This document shows, piece by piece, positions 1-9,318 of a DNA stretch of 64,000 bases (position 1 is its first letter; the number at the start of each line of letters is the position of its first letter). The position numbers and the translations under genes were made by a program. Source of the stretch: Bacteroidota bacterium (GTDB lineage Bacteria > Bacteroidota > Bacteroidia > Bacteroidales > WCHB1-69); assembly GCA_029570835.1 (NCBI GenBank), contig JAKPTX010000205.1, forward strand, positions 44,947 through 108,946, given 5' to 3'. Below the pieces are notes generated by a model that saw only the letters and a program-made list of their open reading frames with translations, did no database searches and was not told the DNA's origin.

Positions 1-36
1 TCTATCGTATTATGGACTACTTTATTTTTAAAAAGT

Positions 37-588
37 TTAATGGCTTTCTATAAATTCTTCAATCTTTTTTACTGCAAAATGATATGATGTTTTCAATGCT
101 CCAACAGAGGTTCCTAAAACTTTAGACATCTCTTCATAGGGCATCTCATCATAGTAGCGTAAAGTAAAGACCACTCTCTGTTTTTCAGGTAAAGACTGAA
201 TCCCTTTCTGTATCAATTCAACAATTTGTTCACTGGAAATAGATTGTTCGGCATCAGGAATCGAATTCAAAATCCTGGTTACATATTCTTCGTCATCCAA
301 CTGAAGCATCCTTTTCTTTTTTTCAATAAAAGTTAACGATTCATTAACAGAAATTCTAGTAATCCATGTTTTAAGGGATGATTCACCTCTAAAAGAGGAA
401 AGATTGTTCCATAACTTAATCAATACATTTTGAGTAATATCATCTGCATCTTCATGAACATATACAATACGGCGTATTGTCTGATAAATATTTGTGTTAT
501 ACTTACGCATCAATAACCCAAATGCTTTCTCTTTAGTTTTTTCAGAGGCAAAAAGTTCAAGAATTTGATCGTCTGAGATATGATTCAT
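37..588 (-). CDS. ECF-type RNA polymerase sigma factor, 183 aa
   Basis: Redirects RNA polymerase to a specific promoter set. The protein has the two-domain layout of ECF sigma factors: region 2 at about residues 22-90, with the core-binding stretch HEDADDITQNVLIKLW, and region 4 at about 125-178, with a helix-turn-helix around PYEEMSKVLGTSVGALKTS. Length matches the family (160-200 aa). The start lies 18 bp after the transketolase stop on the same strand, so the two may be co-transcribed. A cognate anti-sigma gene, if present, would lie left of the window. The target regulon cannot be told from the sequence. Confidence 0.93.
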   Translation of the reverse strand: MNHISDDQILELFASEKTKEKAFGLLMRKYNTNIYQTIRRIVYVHEDADDITQNVLIKLWNNLSSFRGESSLKTWITRISVNESLTFIEKKKRMLQLDDEEYVTRILNSIPDAEQSISSEQIVELIQKGIQSLPEKQRVVFTLRYYDEMPYEEMSKVLGTSVGALKTSYHFAVKKIEEFIESH

Positions 589-606
589 GGAACAAACAAT
601 GGTAAC

Positions 607-1560
607 TTATAAGCGCTGACGTACATTTTTAACTGCATCGACAATATTAGAAGCATCTAAGCCAAACTCCTTCAGTAGTTGTTCAGGAGTTCCGGATTCT
701 CCAAATTGGTCATCAACTGCGACATATTCGATGAGTGTTGGTAATTTTCTTGATAGCAACTGAGCAATGGAATCACCCAGACCACCATTCATCAAATGCT
801 CTTCTGCAGTAACTACACATCTCGTTTTTGCCACACTTCGAAGAATCGCTTCATTATCCAACGGTTTGATTGTGTGAATATTGATTACTTCAGCTGAAAC
901 TCCTTCATTTTGAAGTTGTTGCGCTGCAACTAATGCGTGCCATACTAAATGTCCAGTTGCGAAAATGGAAACATCATTCCCTTCTCTCAATTGAATTGCT
1001 TTTCCTATTATAAAAGGTTGGTCAACAGGTGTGAAGTTAGGCACGGCTGGTCTTCCAAAACGCAAATATACAGGTCCAATATGTTTAGCTGCGGCAAAAG
1101 TAGCTGCTTTTGTTTGGTTGTAATCACAAGGATTTAACACCACCATATTAGGTAACATTTTCATCAATCCAATATCCTCCATAATTTGATGCGTTGCTCC
1201 ATCTTCACCCAATGTAATTCCCGCATGAGATGCTGCAATTTTGACATTGGTATTAGAATAGGCAACCACCATTCTGATTTGATCATACACTCTTCCTGTT
1301 ACAAATCCCGCAAAACTTCCGGCAAATGGAATTTTTCCGCTCAATGCCAAACCAGCAGCAATACCTATCATATTAGCCTCTGCAATTCCTGTTTGAACAA
1401 AACGTTCCGGAAACTCTTTAGCAAAATGGTTCATTTTCAAGGAACCTGTCAAATCCGCACAAAGTGCAAACAGATCGGGATTGGTTCTTCCTAACTCCAA
1501 CAAGGCATCTCCAAATCCGGATCGTGTATCTTTAAATTCTTTACAGTCAAGTAATTCCAT
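607..1560 (-). CDS. transketolase, C-terminal half subunit, 317 aa
   Basis: Pyrimidine-binding and C-terminal domains of transketolase, which moves two-carbon ketol units in the pentose phosphate pathway using thiamine diphosphate. The segment GIAEANMIGIAAGLAL near residue 78 contains the conserved Glu that activates the cofactor, and the C-terminal third has the EEH and GLGDSIA features of the family. The length (317 aa) fits the split form, in which an N-terminal subunit of about 280 aa normally lies directly upstream. Here the upstream neighbour is an outer-membrane protein behind a terminator, so the N-half must be elsewhere or absent. A TATATTTG box lies just upstream. Confidence 0.9.
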   Translation of the reverse strand: MELLDCKEFKDTRSGFGDALLELGRTNPDLFALCADLTGSLKMNHFAKEFPERFVQTGIAEANMIGIAAGLALSGKIPFAGSFAGFVTGRVYDQIRMVVAYSNTNVKIAASHAGITLGEDGATHQIMEDIGLMKMLPNMVVLNPCDYNQTKAATFAAAKHIGPVYLRFGRPAVPNFTPVDQPFIIGKAIQLREGNDVSIFATGHLVWHALVAAQQLQNEGVSAEVINIHTIKPLDNEAILRSVAKTRCVVTAEEHLMNGGLGDSIAQLLSRKLPTLIEYVAVDDQFGESGTPEQLLKEFGLDASNIVDAVKNVRQRL

Positions 1561-1577
1561 ATTACAACTTTTTTTTG

Positions 1578-1585
1578 CAAATATA
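1578..1585 (-). promoter_or_regulatory. -7 promoter element for transketolase subunit
   Basis: On the minus strand this reads TATATTTG, matching the Bacteroidota sigma-70 -7 box TAnnTTTG. It lies about 18 bp before the ATG and directly after the terminator of the preceding gene. Confidence 0.6.
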
Positions 1586-1590
1586 AATAA

Positions 1591-1629
1591 AAAAACAAAA
1601 TGAACTTACCATAAGTTCATTTTGTTTTT
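1591..1629. terminator. Intrinsic terminator, long hairpin
   Basis: An 18-bp inverted repeat (1591-1608 with 1612-1629) with a 3-nt loop; the core is TGAACTTA/TAAGTTCA flanked by A-run and T-run arms. It lies downstream of the minus-strand outer-membrane protein gene and directly before the transketolase promoter, so it separates the two units. Confidence 0.8.
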
Positions 1630-1654
1630 TTAGTGTATTCAATCCTTCAAAATG

Positions 1655-2317
1655 TTAAAACAAATATGCAGCAGATACAGAAAGAACATTCATTTTAAAA
1701 CTACAATTTTCAGGATAGATGGGTGTAAGGTTTGCTAACCCTATTGCATACTGAACAGAAATTTGAAAATGTTTTACATCAAAACCAGCTCCAATATTTA
1801 ATCCCATATCAAATGGTTTCATATGATCGCCTTTTTCTGATCCAAATTTTATTTTATCTTTTGTTATCTTTGGTTCCACTACGGATAATTCTTCTCTATT
1901 AGTCCAATTTCCTGCAATACCATAAGAAAAATAGGGTCCTACATATCCAAAAATAGCAGAATTAGAGATCGGCAATTTAAACATTATATGAAGTGGAATT
2001 TCAATAAAATAAGGGTTGAAAGTAAATTTATTTGTATATCCAGCTACTTCTGTTGTTTGTGTATAACCTTTAGAACAGAAGAATAAACCTGGATTAAAAT
2101 ACAAGTTAGCAATCAGTGGAATCTCAGAAGTAAATCCAACATGAAAACCCACATGAGTACCGAGATCCTCTTTGTACTCAGTTCCCAAAAGGGTGTATTT
2201 CTTTGTCATCATTGAAAAATTTGCTCCTGCTTTTACTCCAACTCGAGTTTGTGCAGATACCTGACTTACAGTCAAAATGCTCAATAGAGCCATTACAATA
2301 ATTAATCTTCTTTTCAT
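1655..2317 (-). CDS. PorT-like outer-membrane beta-barrel protein, 220 aa
   Basis: Small outer-membrane barrel of the porin/PorT-like family (OMP_b-brl_2 type). The start at 2317 is preferred over a longer reading because the protein then begins with a clear signal peptide, MKRRLIIVMALLSILTVSQV with cleavage after SAQ, and the -7 box at 2372-2379 lies inside the longer frame. The mature part opens with VGVKAGANFSMM, typical of these barrels, has alternating amphipathic strands, and ends in AAYLF, a terminal aromatic typical of barrel proteins. Substrate unknown. Single-gene unit between its own promoter and a strong terminator. Confidence 0.82.
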   Translation of the reverse strand: MKRRLIIVMALLSILTVSQVSAQTRVGVKAGANFSMMTKKYTLLGTEYKEDLGTHVGFHVGFTSEIPLIANLYFNPGLFFCSKGYTQTTEVAGYTNKFTFNPYFIEIPLHIMFKLPISNSAIFGYVGPYFSYGIAGNWTNREELSVVEPKITKDKIKFGSEKGDHMKPFDMGLNIGAGFDVKHFQISVQYAIGLANLTPIYPENCSFKMNVLSVSAAYLF

Positions 2318-2371
2318 ATTATTAAGTTTTAAAATTTTTTCATTTAATATTTCTCCCCAAATTTGGATCGG

Positions 2372-2379
2372 CAAAGTTA
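2372..2379 (-). promoter_or_regulatory. -7 promoter element for outer-membrane protein
   Basis: Reads TAACTTTG on the minus strand (TAnnTTTG consensus), 55 bp upstream of the chosen ATG. Confidence 0.6.
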
Positions 2380-2426
2380 TGTGTTTTTTTTACATTTTTG
2401 ACACTTTTTATATCATGTTTTTTATA

Positions 2427-2434
2427 TACATTTG
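2427..2434 (+). promoter_or_regulatory. -7 promoter element for DHOD-like gene
   Basis: Reads TACATTTG (TAnnTTTG consensus), 37 bp upstream of the ATG at 2471. The minus-strand outer-membrane gene promoter lies 48 bp away, so this is a divergent promoter region. Confidence 0.6.
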
Positions 2435-2470
2435 TAGTTTGAAATAAAGAGCAAACAAAAATAGAGATTT

Positions 2471-3454
2471 ATGGTTGACTTAAAAACAACTTATGCGGGC
2501 TTATCCATTGAAAATCCAGTAGTTATTGCCAGTTGCGGATTCACCGGAAACATTGAATCAATTAAAAAGGTGATTGCATATCATCCGGGTGCTTTAGTAT
2601 TAAAATCCCTTTTTGAAGAGCAAATCATGGCGGAATCAAGTAAGGGTATCAACCTCAACGACTACGGTTACCCGGAATCATTAGACTATATCAAGGAATA
2701 TACTCGCATGAACAACCTCAATAAATACCTGGAGTTGATTCGTGAAGCTAAAAAGTTGAGTAGTATTCCGATAATTGCCAGCATTAACTGTGTAACTTCA
2801 AACGAGTGGATCTCCTTTGTAAAAAAGATTCAAGATGCAGGTGCAGATGCTATTGAACTCAATATATCATTGCTCTCTTCCAATCCTCATATTACTTCCG
2901 AAGAGATAGAAAGTACCTACTTCAAGATTGTCAATAAGATAGCTGAGATCGCTATAATTCCTGTTACTCTTAAAATGAGTAATAGTTCCAATAGTTTGGC
3001 TTATCTGTTAACCCGTTTGGATCGTTATAATAATGTAAAAGGATTTGTACTATTCAATCGCCACTATTGTCCGGATATTGACATTCACAATGAAAAGGTT
3101 GTACAAGCATCTGTTTTTTCTTCCTCTTCCGACTATGCTGAAACACTTCGATGGGTTGCTATTTTATCCGGAAAACTTAAAAAAGATATTGCTGCTACAT
3201 CAGGTATTCACAATGGAGAGACTGCAGTGAAATTTCTTTTGGCAGGTGCTCAGGTTGTACAGATCTCAAGTGTTTTGTACAAAAATGATCTTTCTGTAAT
3301 CCAAACTATCAAAGAGGAAATCGGAAACTGGATGAAAAGCAAAGGGTACAAAACCATTGATGAGTTTCGCGGCAAATTAAGTATGGATCAGGTTGAGCAT
3401 CCTGAAGTTTTTGAAAGAATTCAATTTATGAAATACTTTGCCTCTGTAGAGTAA
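2471..3454 (+). CDS. dihydroorotate dehydrogenase-like flavoprotein, 327 aa
   Basis: TIM-barrel FMN protein related to class 1 dihydroorotate dehydrogenase. Supporting segments are the N-terminal LSIENPVVIASCGFTGN, AGADAIELNIS after strand 4, IPVTLKMS with the Lys expected to contact flavin or substrate, and the C-terminal phosphate-binding ATSGIHNGETAVKFLLAGAQVVQI. This Bacteroidota paralogue is usually annotated only as DHOD-like because it is not the pyrimidine-operon enzyme, so its real substrate is uncertain. A rubredoxin gene follows 52 bp downstream and ends at a shared terminator, which makes an electron-transfer pairing plausible. Confidence 0.85.
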   Translation: MVDLKTTYAGLSIENPVVIASCGFTGNIESIKKVIAYHPGALVLKSLFEEQIMAESSKGINLNDYGYPESLDYIKEYTRMNNLNKYLELIREAKKLSSIPIIASINCVTSNEWISFVKKIQDAGADAIELNISLLSSNPHITSEEIESTYFKIVNKIAEIAIIPVTLKMSNSSNSLAYLLTRLDRYNNVKGFVLFNRHYCPDIDIHNEKVVQASVFSSSSDYAETLRWVAILSGKLKKDIAATSGIHNGETAVKFLLAGAQVVQISSVLYKNDLSVIQTIKEEIGNWMKSKGYKTIDEFRGKLSMDQVEHPEVFERIQFMKYFASVE

Positions 3455-3506
3455 TCTACAGATGAGCAATCTTTAAAATAATTATTAACCTGAAAATTAA
3501 AAAACT

Positions 3507-3665
3507 ATGAATTACGTATGCGTTGTATGTGGTTATGTTTATGACCCGGCAGTAGGTGATGTTGAAAATGGAATCCAACCAGGAACCCAATTTGAAGATC
3601 TTCCAGATGATTGGACTTGTCCACTTTGCGGAGTAGGAAAAGAGGATTTTGAACCTGAAGAATAA
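3507..3665 (+). CDS. rubredoxin, 52 aa
   Basis: Short one-iron electron-transfer protein. The translation begins [14 protein letters not shown] and ends with [15 protein letters not shown]. The four iron-ligand cysteines are C5, C8, C38 and C41 in two CxxCG knuckles, and the aromatic core residues Y3, Y10, F29 and W36 are in place. Length is standard for rubredoxin (52-54 aa). The gene follows the DHOD-like flavoprotein and is followed by an intrinsic terminator, so the pair looks like one operon. In anaerobes rubredoxin passes electrons to oxygen- or superoxide-detoxifying proteins, or serves a flavoenzyme; the partner here is an inference from position. Confidence 0.95.
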   Translation: MNYVCVVCGYVYDPAVGDVENGIQPGTQFEDLPDDWTCPLCGVGKEDFEPEE

Positions 3666-3711
3666 TCAAACCTACATAAGAGTTCTCGTGAAAGGACTCA
3701 TAATAAAGCAA

Positions 3712-3733
3712 AAGGCGATCATTTGGTCGCCTT
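3712..3733. terminator. Bidirectional intrinsic terminator
   Basis: A hairpin AAGGCGA/TCGCCTT (7 bp, 8-nt loop) followed by a T-run on the plus strand and preceded by an A-rich run, between the convergent rubredoxin and glycosyltransferase genes. Confidence 0.85.
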
Positions 3734-3739
3734 ATTTTT

Positions 3740-4858
3740 TTATAAATTTTTGTAAATTTTTTGTAGTACCAACTCTTCTTTTTGCCAATTGAGTTCTTGT
3801 GTTGCTTGTACACAATTTTCTTTGTAGCGTGCATAACGTTTCGGATCCTGTAAAATCCCATTGATGGCAGTCGCTACTGATTGAGGTGAAAGATCATCTA
3901 TCACCACGCCTACTTCATAAGTCTCAATAATTCGTTTACGTTCCGGTAAATTGGAAGCAACAATAGGAATGTAGGCATGAATATATTCGAACAGTTTATT
4001 AGGTAAACTATAATAGTGATTAGGACTTACGTTTTTATCAAACGTAACACCCAGTTCCGCTATTTGAGTATATTTTCTCAATGTTTCCGGTGCTACTCTT
4101 CCGGTAAAAATTACTTTATCTTCCAACTGATGCTCTTTGACCCAACTTTTAAGATCCGGAACCATATCCCCATCACCTACAATAAGTATTACTGACTGCT
4201 CTATATAGGGCGCTGCCTGAACAATTTCCTCTCCTCCCCGATCCCTATGAATGGCATTTCCTTGAAATATGACCACTTTTTGATCTAACGGAATACCTAA
4301 CTCCAACTTTAACTCATCTTTATTAATTGGCTTATATTCACGTAGTAGCGGAATGTTACGTACCAAATGTACCTCTTTACCGTATTCTTCACGATAGAGA
4401 TCTACTATCGATTGACTTACTGTTATAATATGATCTAATTGGGGGAAACACCATTTTTCAATCTGTGTCCATACCCATTTCACAGGGGCTCGGTGCTGAA
4501 TCTCGAGAACACCCAGGAAATATTCATGTGAGTCATAAACCAATTTCTTCCGCCGAATTTTAGACACCAACAAATTCGGAAGCAAGGTATCAAGGTCATT
4601 AGCTACTAAAATATCAGTTTTTTGGAATAAGAGATAGAAAAAGAGTCGTAAATTGAACTCTGCATAACAAAAAGGTCCTTTTTTAAACAAGAGATGAATC
4701 CTTTTTGTTTTATATACACGTTTCACTTTGGGAGATTTCCAATAACGTCTCCCTACCAACTTCACATCAAACCCCATCCCAATCAGGGAATTGCACACTT
4801 TATCAAGCCTCTGATCACTATAAAGATCATTGATAACAGAAAGAGTCACTGTAGCCAT
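3740..4858 (-). CDS. GT4-type glycosyltransferase, 372 aa
   Basis: Retaining glycosyltransferase with the GT-B fold, transferring a sugar from an activated donor to a lipid or polysaccharide acceptor at the inner face of the cytoplasmic membrane. The C-terminal Rossmann domain is clear: VVIFQGNAIHRDRGGEEIV, then ILIVGDGD, DKVIFTGRV, and a donor-binding stretch SLPNKLFEYIHAYIPIVAS whose first Glu is the family's conserved acidic residue. The acceptor is unknown. The start is 18 bp downstream of the secA stop on the same strand, so it may be read from the secA promoter. Confidence 0.85.
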   Translation of the reverse strand: MATVTLSVINDLYSDQRLDKVCNSLIGMGFDVKLVGRRYWKSPKVKRVYKTKRIHLLFKKGPFCYAEFNLRLFFYLLFQKTDILVANDLDTLLPNLLVSKIRRKKLVYDSHEYFLGVLEIQHRAPVKWVWTQIEKWCFPQLDHIITVSQSIVDLYREEYGKEVHLVRNIPLLREYKPINKDELKLELGIPLDQKVVIFQGNAIHRDRGGEEIVQAAPYIEQSVILIVGDGDMVPDLKSWVKEHQLEDKVIFTGRVAPETLRKYTQIAELGVTFDKNVSPNHYYSLPNKLFEYIHAYIPIVASNLPERKRIIETYEVGVVIDDLSPQSVATAINGILQDPKRYARYKENCVQATQELNWQKEELVLQKIYKNL

Positions 4859-4876
4859 AATCAGAGCAATTTACTC

Positions 4877-7800
4877 CTATCTCCCGTGACAATGTTTATA
4901 TTTCTTACCACTTCCACATGGACAAGGTTCATTTCTTCCCACCTTTTTCTCAACACGTATCGGAGCATTACCTTTTCCTCCGGCAACTGATTTGCCGCCG
5001 CCCAGCTCTTCACGACCTGTTTGCAACTTCTTAGTTTCTGATTCAGGTAGCTGTGCCTCCTTAAGCTGTGGTTGTTCTTGAACAGGAAGTCCCCCTTTAT
5101 TTAAAAATCCGACAATTTCCTGATTAATATCATTCAAAAGCGTATCAAACAGATTAAAAGACTCTAATTTATAAATCAACAGAGGATCTTTTTGTTCATA
5201 AGATGCATTTTGAACACTCTGCTTCAAGTCATCCATCTCACGAAGGTGATCTTTCCACATATTATCTATCACAGAAAGAGTAATTCCCTTCTCAATGGAA
5301 AGAATCATTTCGCGACCGTCAGTTTCAATAGATTTTTTTAATGGAGCAACCACGTTAAGGGTTTTTACTCCGTCAGTAATTGGAATACCAATCAACTCTA
5401 TCCGACCTCCACTATCATGTGCTACACGCTTCAAAACGGGTAATGCTTGCTGTGCAAGGTGTTGCATTTTTACCTTGTAGTTAGGATAAACTGCATCATA
5501 AAGCTGATCAATCAACAATTGTGGTTTCTGTTGTATAAACTGATCATATGAAAAAGGCGATTCCATACCAAAGATGGATATTACTTGCGTGGAAAAATAG
5601 TCAAAATCCCTATTGCCATAGTTATCTTCCACTAATTTAACGCACACATCGTAGAACATATCCGAAATATCAATCGCCAAACGATCTCCAAAGAGGGCAT
5701 TGTTACGTTTACGGTAAATGGTACTCCGCTGTTTATTCATTACATCATCGTACTCGAGTAATCGTTTTCTGATACCGAAGTTATTCTCTTCCACCTTCTT
5801 CTGCGCTCTCTCTATCGACTTTGTGATCATACCATGCTGGATCACTTCCCCATCCTTCAAGCCCATTCTATCCATAACTTTAGAAATTCGGTCTGAACCG
5901 AAAAGACGCATCAAATCATCTTCAAGTGAAACGTAAAACTGGGAGCTACCCGGATCACCCTGACGACCGGCACGTCCACGGAGCTGCCTATCCACTCGTC
6001 TGGAATCGTGTCTTTCGGTACCTATAATTGCCAATCCACCTGCTTCTTTGACACCAGGTCCCAACTTAATGTCGGTACCCCTACCTGCCATATTGGTAGA
6101 GATCGTTACAGTCCCGGGCTGTCCCGCTTCTGCTACAATATCTGCTTCTTTTTGGTGCAATTTAGCATTCAAAACATTATGTTTAATCTTACGAGTACTC
6201 AAAACACGTGAGAGTAACTCTGAGATTTCAACCGAAGTTGTTCCGACCAATACAGGACGTTTATCTTCGTGCAGTCTAATAATTTCATCTATCACTGCAG
6301 CATATTTCTCCCGCTTAGTTTTATACACAAAATCTTCCGAATCGATACGAGCAATAGGTCTATTTGTAGGAATCACTACGACATCCAATTTGTAGATATC
6401 CCAAAACTCACCCGCTTCCGTTTCTGCAGTACCCGTCATCCCAGCCAATTTTTTGTACATTCTAAAATAGTTTTGAAGCGTAATGGTTGCATAGGTTTGG
6501 GTTGCTGCTTCCACTTTCACATTCTCCTTAGCTTCAATAGCCTGATGCAAACCATCAGAATATCTTCTCCCCTCCATAATACGACCGGTTTGCTCATCCA
6601 CAATCTTCACCTTATTATCCATGATCACATACTCTACATCTTTTTCAAACATAGTGTACGCTTTCAATAATTGATGAATAGTATGAATTCTTTCAGATGC
6701 AATCGAGAAATTGCGGTAGATATCATTTTTACGATTCGTCTTTTCTTGCGGATCAAGATTCAGTTTTTCAAGTTCTGCAATTTCAGCACCTACATCAGGA
6801 ATTAAAAACATTTTAGATTCTTCTGTTGTTCTGGAAACCAGATCAATTCCCTTTTCAGTAATATCCACTGAGTTTAACTTCTCTTCAATCACAAAATAGA
6901 GTTCCTTATCAATAATCGGCATATTTCTATTTTGTTGTTGCATATAGAAGCCTTCTGTTCTAAGGAGTAGTTGTTTCATACCGGGTTCACTCAAAAACTT
7001 GATGAGTGCTTTATTTTTAGGCAATCCACGATGGGCTCTCAGCAAGAGAATTGCTGCTTCTTCCTCAGGTTTTGGATCGGGATTCTCTGCCAACAAGGCT
7101 TTAGCTTGTGCCAACACCTCATTAATCATCGATCTTTGTGCATTATATAACTTCTCAATAATCGGTTTGTAAACATGAAACTCCTGTTGTTCTCCTCTAG
7201 GGGTAGGGCCGGAAATAATCAATGGGGTTCTTGCGTCGTCAATCAAAACGGAGTCCACCTCATCGACAATGGCATAGTTGTGGGGTCTTTGAACTAGCTC
7301 CCCAATATTACCCGCCATATTATCGCGCAAATAATCAAACCCAAACTCATTATTCGTTCCGTAGGTAATATCAGCCAAATATGCTTTTTTACGCTCCTCC
7401 GAGTGAGGTTGGTGTTTGTCAATACAGTCCACGGTTAAGCCATGAAACTCAAAAATTAATCCCATCCATTCAGAGTCACGTTTTGCAAGATAATCATTCA
7501 CTGTTACCACGTGCACTCCTTTCCCCGGAAGCGCATTAAGATAAACGGGCAGTGTTGCTACGAGAGTTTTACCCTCTCCCGTTCCCATCTCTGCTATTTT
7601 CCCTTGATGTAAGACAGTTCCACCAATAATTTGGACATCATAGTGACACATATCCCATTTCAGCATATTTCCACCTGCCGACCAGGTAGAACTATAAATC
7701 GCCTGATCACCCTCAATATGTACCGTTTCTCTATATGCTGCAATATCACGATCCATATCTGTTGCAGTAACCACAACCTGATCACTCTCCTTAAAACGTC

Positions 7801-8158
7801 TGGCAGTCTCTTTGATCACCGCATAAGCTTCCGGTAAAATTTCATCCAAAATATTCTGAGTTTTATCGTACGCTTTCTTTTCCAGGTTTTCCAACTCTTT
7901 ATATAATACTTCCGACTCCTCAACATCAATATCGTAGCGTATATCCAATTCGTTTTTAATCTCCTGAATTCGAGATTCTTCAGTTTGAATTGCAGTTGCA
8001 ATTCTATTTTTAAACTCAGTTGTAAGGGCTCTCAATTGATCATTAGAAAGATTCTCAATCTTTTTATGTGCTTCTAATGTAGCATTCAAATATGGGGTCA
8101 AGGCTTTTAAATCTCTATCAGCCTTAGAACCAAATAATTTAGTTAAAAAATTAGCCAT
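4877..8158 (-). CDS. secA: preprotein translocase ATPase SecA, 1093 aa
   Basis: Motor ATPase that drives unfolded preproteins through SecYEG. Walker A is MGTGEGKT at residues 191-198, and the DEAD-type Walker B is in [18 protein letters not shown] near 297. The nucleotide-binding domain 2 motifs ([13 protein letters not shown], then [13 protein letters not shown]) follow, then helical scaffold and wing regions. The C-terminus ends in a zinc-binding SEC-C tail, [12 protein letters not shown], which binds SecB or ribosomes. The protein is longer than E. coli SecA (901 aa), with insertions in the NBD region as is usual in Bacteroidota. It has its own TATCTTTG promoter. Confidence 0.99.
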   Translation of the reverse strand: MANFLTKLFGSKADRDLKALTPYLNATLEAHKKIENLSNDQLRALTTEFKNRIATAIQTEESRIQEIKNELDIRYDIDVEESEVLYKELENLEKKAYDKTQNILDEILPEAYAVIKETARRFKESDQVVVTATDMDRDIAAYRETVHIEGDQAIYSSTWSAGGNMLKWDMCHYDVQIIGGTVLHQGKIAEMGTGEGKTLVATLPVYLNALPGKGVHVVTVNDYLAKRDSEWMGLIFEFHGLTVDCIDKHQPHSEERKKAYLADITYGTNNEFGFDYLRDNMAGNIGELVQRPHNYAIVDEVDSVLIDDARTPLIISGPTPRGEQQEFHVYKPIIEKLYNAQRSMINEVLAQAKALLAENPDPKPEEEAAILLLRAHRGLPKNKALIKFLSEPGMKQLLLRTEGFYMQQQNRNMPIIDKELYFVIEEKLNSVDITEKGIDLVSRTTEESKMFLIPDVGAEIAELEKLNLDPQEKTNRKNDIYRNFSIASERIHTIHQLLKAYTMFEKDVEYVIMDNKVKIVDEQTGRIMEGRRYSDGLHQAIEAKENVKVEAATQTYATITLQNYFRMYKKLAGMTGTAETEAGEFWDIYKLDVVVIPTNRPIARIDSEDFVYKTKREKYAAVIDEIIRLHEDKRPVLVGTTSVEISELLSRVLSTRKIKHNVLNAKLHQKEADIVAEAGQPGTVTISTNMAGRGTDIKLGPGVKEAGGLAIIGTERHDSRRVDRQLRGRAGRQGDPGSSQFYVSLEDDLMRLFGSDRISKVMDRMGLKDGEVIQHGMITKSIERAQKKVEENNFGIRKRLLEYDDVMNKQRSTIYRKRNNALFGDRLAIDISDMFYDVCVKLVEDNYGNRDFDYFSTQVISIFGMESPFSYDQFIQQKPQLLIDQLYDAVYPNYKVKMQHLAQQALPVLKRVAHDSGGRIELIGIPITDGVKTLNVVAPLKKSIETDGREMILSIEKGITLSVIDNMWKDHLREMDDLKQSVQNASYEQKDPLLIYKLESFNLFDTLLNDINQEIVGFLNKGGLPVQEQPQLKEAQLPESETKKLQTGREELGGGKSVAGGKGNAPIRVEKKVGRNEPCPCGSGKKYKHCHGR

Positions 8159-8181
8159 TTTTCAATCTTTAAAATTGAGTG

Positions 8182-8189
8182 CAAAGATA
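8182..8189 (-). promoter_or_regulatory. -7 promoter element for secA
   Basis: Reads TATCTTTG on the minus strand, 24 bp before the secA ATG. Confidence 0.65.
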
Positions 8190-8249
8190 CAAAAATTATT
8201 ATAGTAAATTCTGTTGCTTAATGGCATTCTTGAAAGACAAAAAACAACA

Positions 8250-8265
8250 GCGACTTTACAGTCGC
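8250..8265 (-). terminator. Intrinsic terminator after lpxC
   Basis: Hairpin GCGACT/AGTCGC with a 4-nt loop. On the minus strand it is followed by a T-rich tract (TGTTGTTTTTT). It closes the lpxD-lpxC unit before the secA promoter. Confidence 0.75.
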
Positions 8266-8363
8266 CGTTATTCAAACCATTAACTTTTCCTTTTAATGCC
8301 TTATAGACACAAAGAACATATCCTCATACGTTCAGAAAAAGAAAAAGTTACAATAAATAGTTA

Positions 8364-9284
8364 TTATTTTTTAGGGATCATCACTTCAGCAATCAATTTT
8401 GCAAATTCCGTATTAGCAAAGTGCCCCGGTTTTTTTGCAATAATATCACCTTTAATAGGTTTCCCTAGAAGAAATAGATCACCAATCAAATCCAAAAGCT
8501 TGTGTCTGGCAGGTTCATTCAAATAACGCAGTTTCACATTATCAAGGGTTCCATTCTTAGTTACTTGTACATCCCCAACTCCAAAAAACTGCGCCAACTG
8601 ATCCAACTCTTCTTGTTTTGGTTTTTTATCCACAAAAACAATCGCATTATTTAGATCCCCCCCTTTTATTAAATTATTTTTAACCAAAAATTGTAATTCA
8701 TGAAGGAATACAAATGTTCTACTATCATACACATCGGGGACATACTGAGACAAATCCTTAAGAGTAACACACTGACTCGCCAATGCATCAGTTCCATAAT
8801 CAATAATTACAGTAAACTTTTGATGTTGTGAAGGCATGAGAATCAATTCGATCCCCTGATCAGGTTTCTCAAACATAACAACTTCTTCAACAGTATAATA
8901 CTCTCTATTAGCCTGTTGAGACTGTATCCCAACTTTTTGAATTTTTTCTACATATTCTTTTCCACTTCCATCCAGAATAGGAACCTCTTCATTGTCAATT
9001 TCAATCACCACATTATCAATTCCCATTCCCGAACATACAGAAAGTAGATGTTCCACTGTTTTAACATCAACACCATCTTCTCTCAGGTTGGTACTTCGTG
9101 AAGTATCGGCTACATTATTGATATGAGCCCGAACAATAGGCTTACCTGGTAAGTCTATCCGTTGGAAGACTACTCCATGATTTTCAGGAGCCGGTTTAAT
9201 AGTAATATTGGCTAATTTCCCTGTATGTAATCCTCGTCCAGAAAAGGCAACTTCTGCGGCGATTGTTTGTTGTTTTTGCGTCAT
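8364..9284 (-). CDS. lpxC: UDP-3-O-acyl-GlcNAc deacetylase LpxC (no FabZ domain), 306 aa
   Basis: Zinc deacetylase for the committed step of lipid A synthesis. Zinc ligands are visible: His79 in VEHLLS, and the later His and Asp in ARHKLLDLIGD. The catalytic His is in PGHFANTEFA near residue 289. The DGSG and SRTF motifs are also present. In most Bacteroidota I know, LpxC is fused to a C-terminal FabZ dehydratase (about 460 aa). Here the frame stops right after the LpxC domain and a terminator follows within 115 bp, so the protein is the stand-alone form typical of Proteobacteria. It follows lpxD after 34 bp. Confidence 0.97.
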   Translation of the reverse strand: MTQKQQTIAAEVAFSGRGLHTGKLANITIKPAPENHGVVFQRIDLPGKPIVRAHINNVADTSRSTNLREDGVDVKTVEHLLSVCSGMGIDNVVIEIDNEEVPILDGSGKEYVEKIQKVGIQSQQANREYYTVEEVVMFEKPDQGIELILMPSQHQKFTVIIDYGTDALASQCVTLKDLSQYVPDVYDSRTFVFLHELQFLVKNNLIKGGDLNNAIVFVDKKPKQEELDQLAQFFGVGDVQVTKNGTLDNVKLRYLNEPARHKLLDLIGDLFLLGKPIKGDIIAKKPGHFANTEFAKLIAEVMIPKK

Positions 9285-9318
9285 AAATAAAAATTAATTC
9301 TAAATAAAAATAAAATTG

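Noticed and set aside
3505..3861. 118-aa minus-strand frame over the rubredoxin gene
   Set aside because: Antisense to rubredoxin and overlapping the glycosyltransferase end; low-complexity basic sequence.
8159..8363. Possible frameshifted FabZ domain after lpxC
   Set aside because: The gap is only about 205 bp, contains a terminator and the secA promoter, and shows no HRxP or PGH-like coding remnant.
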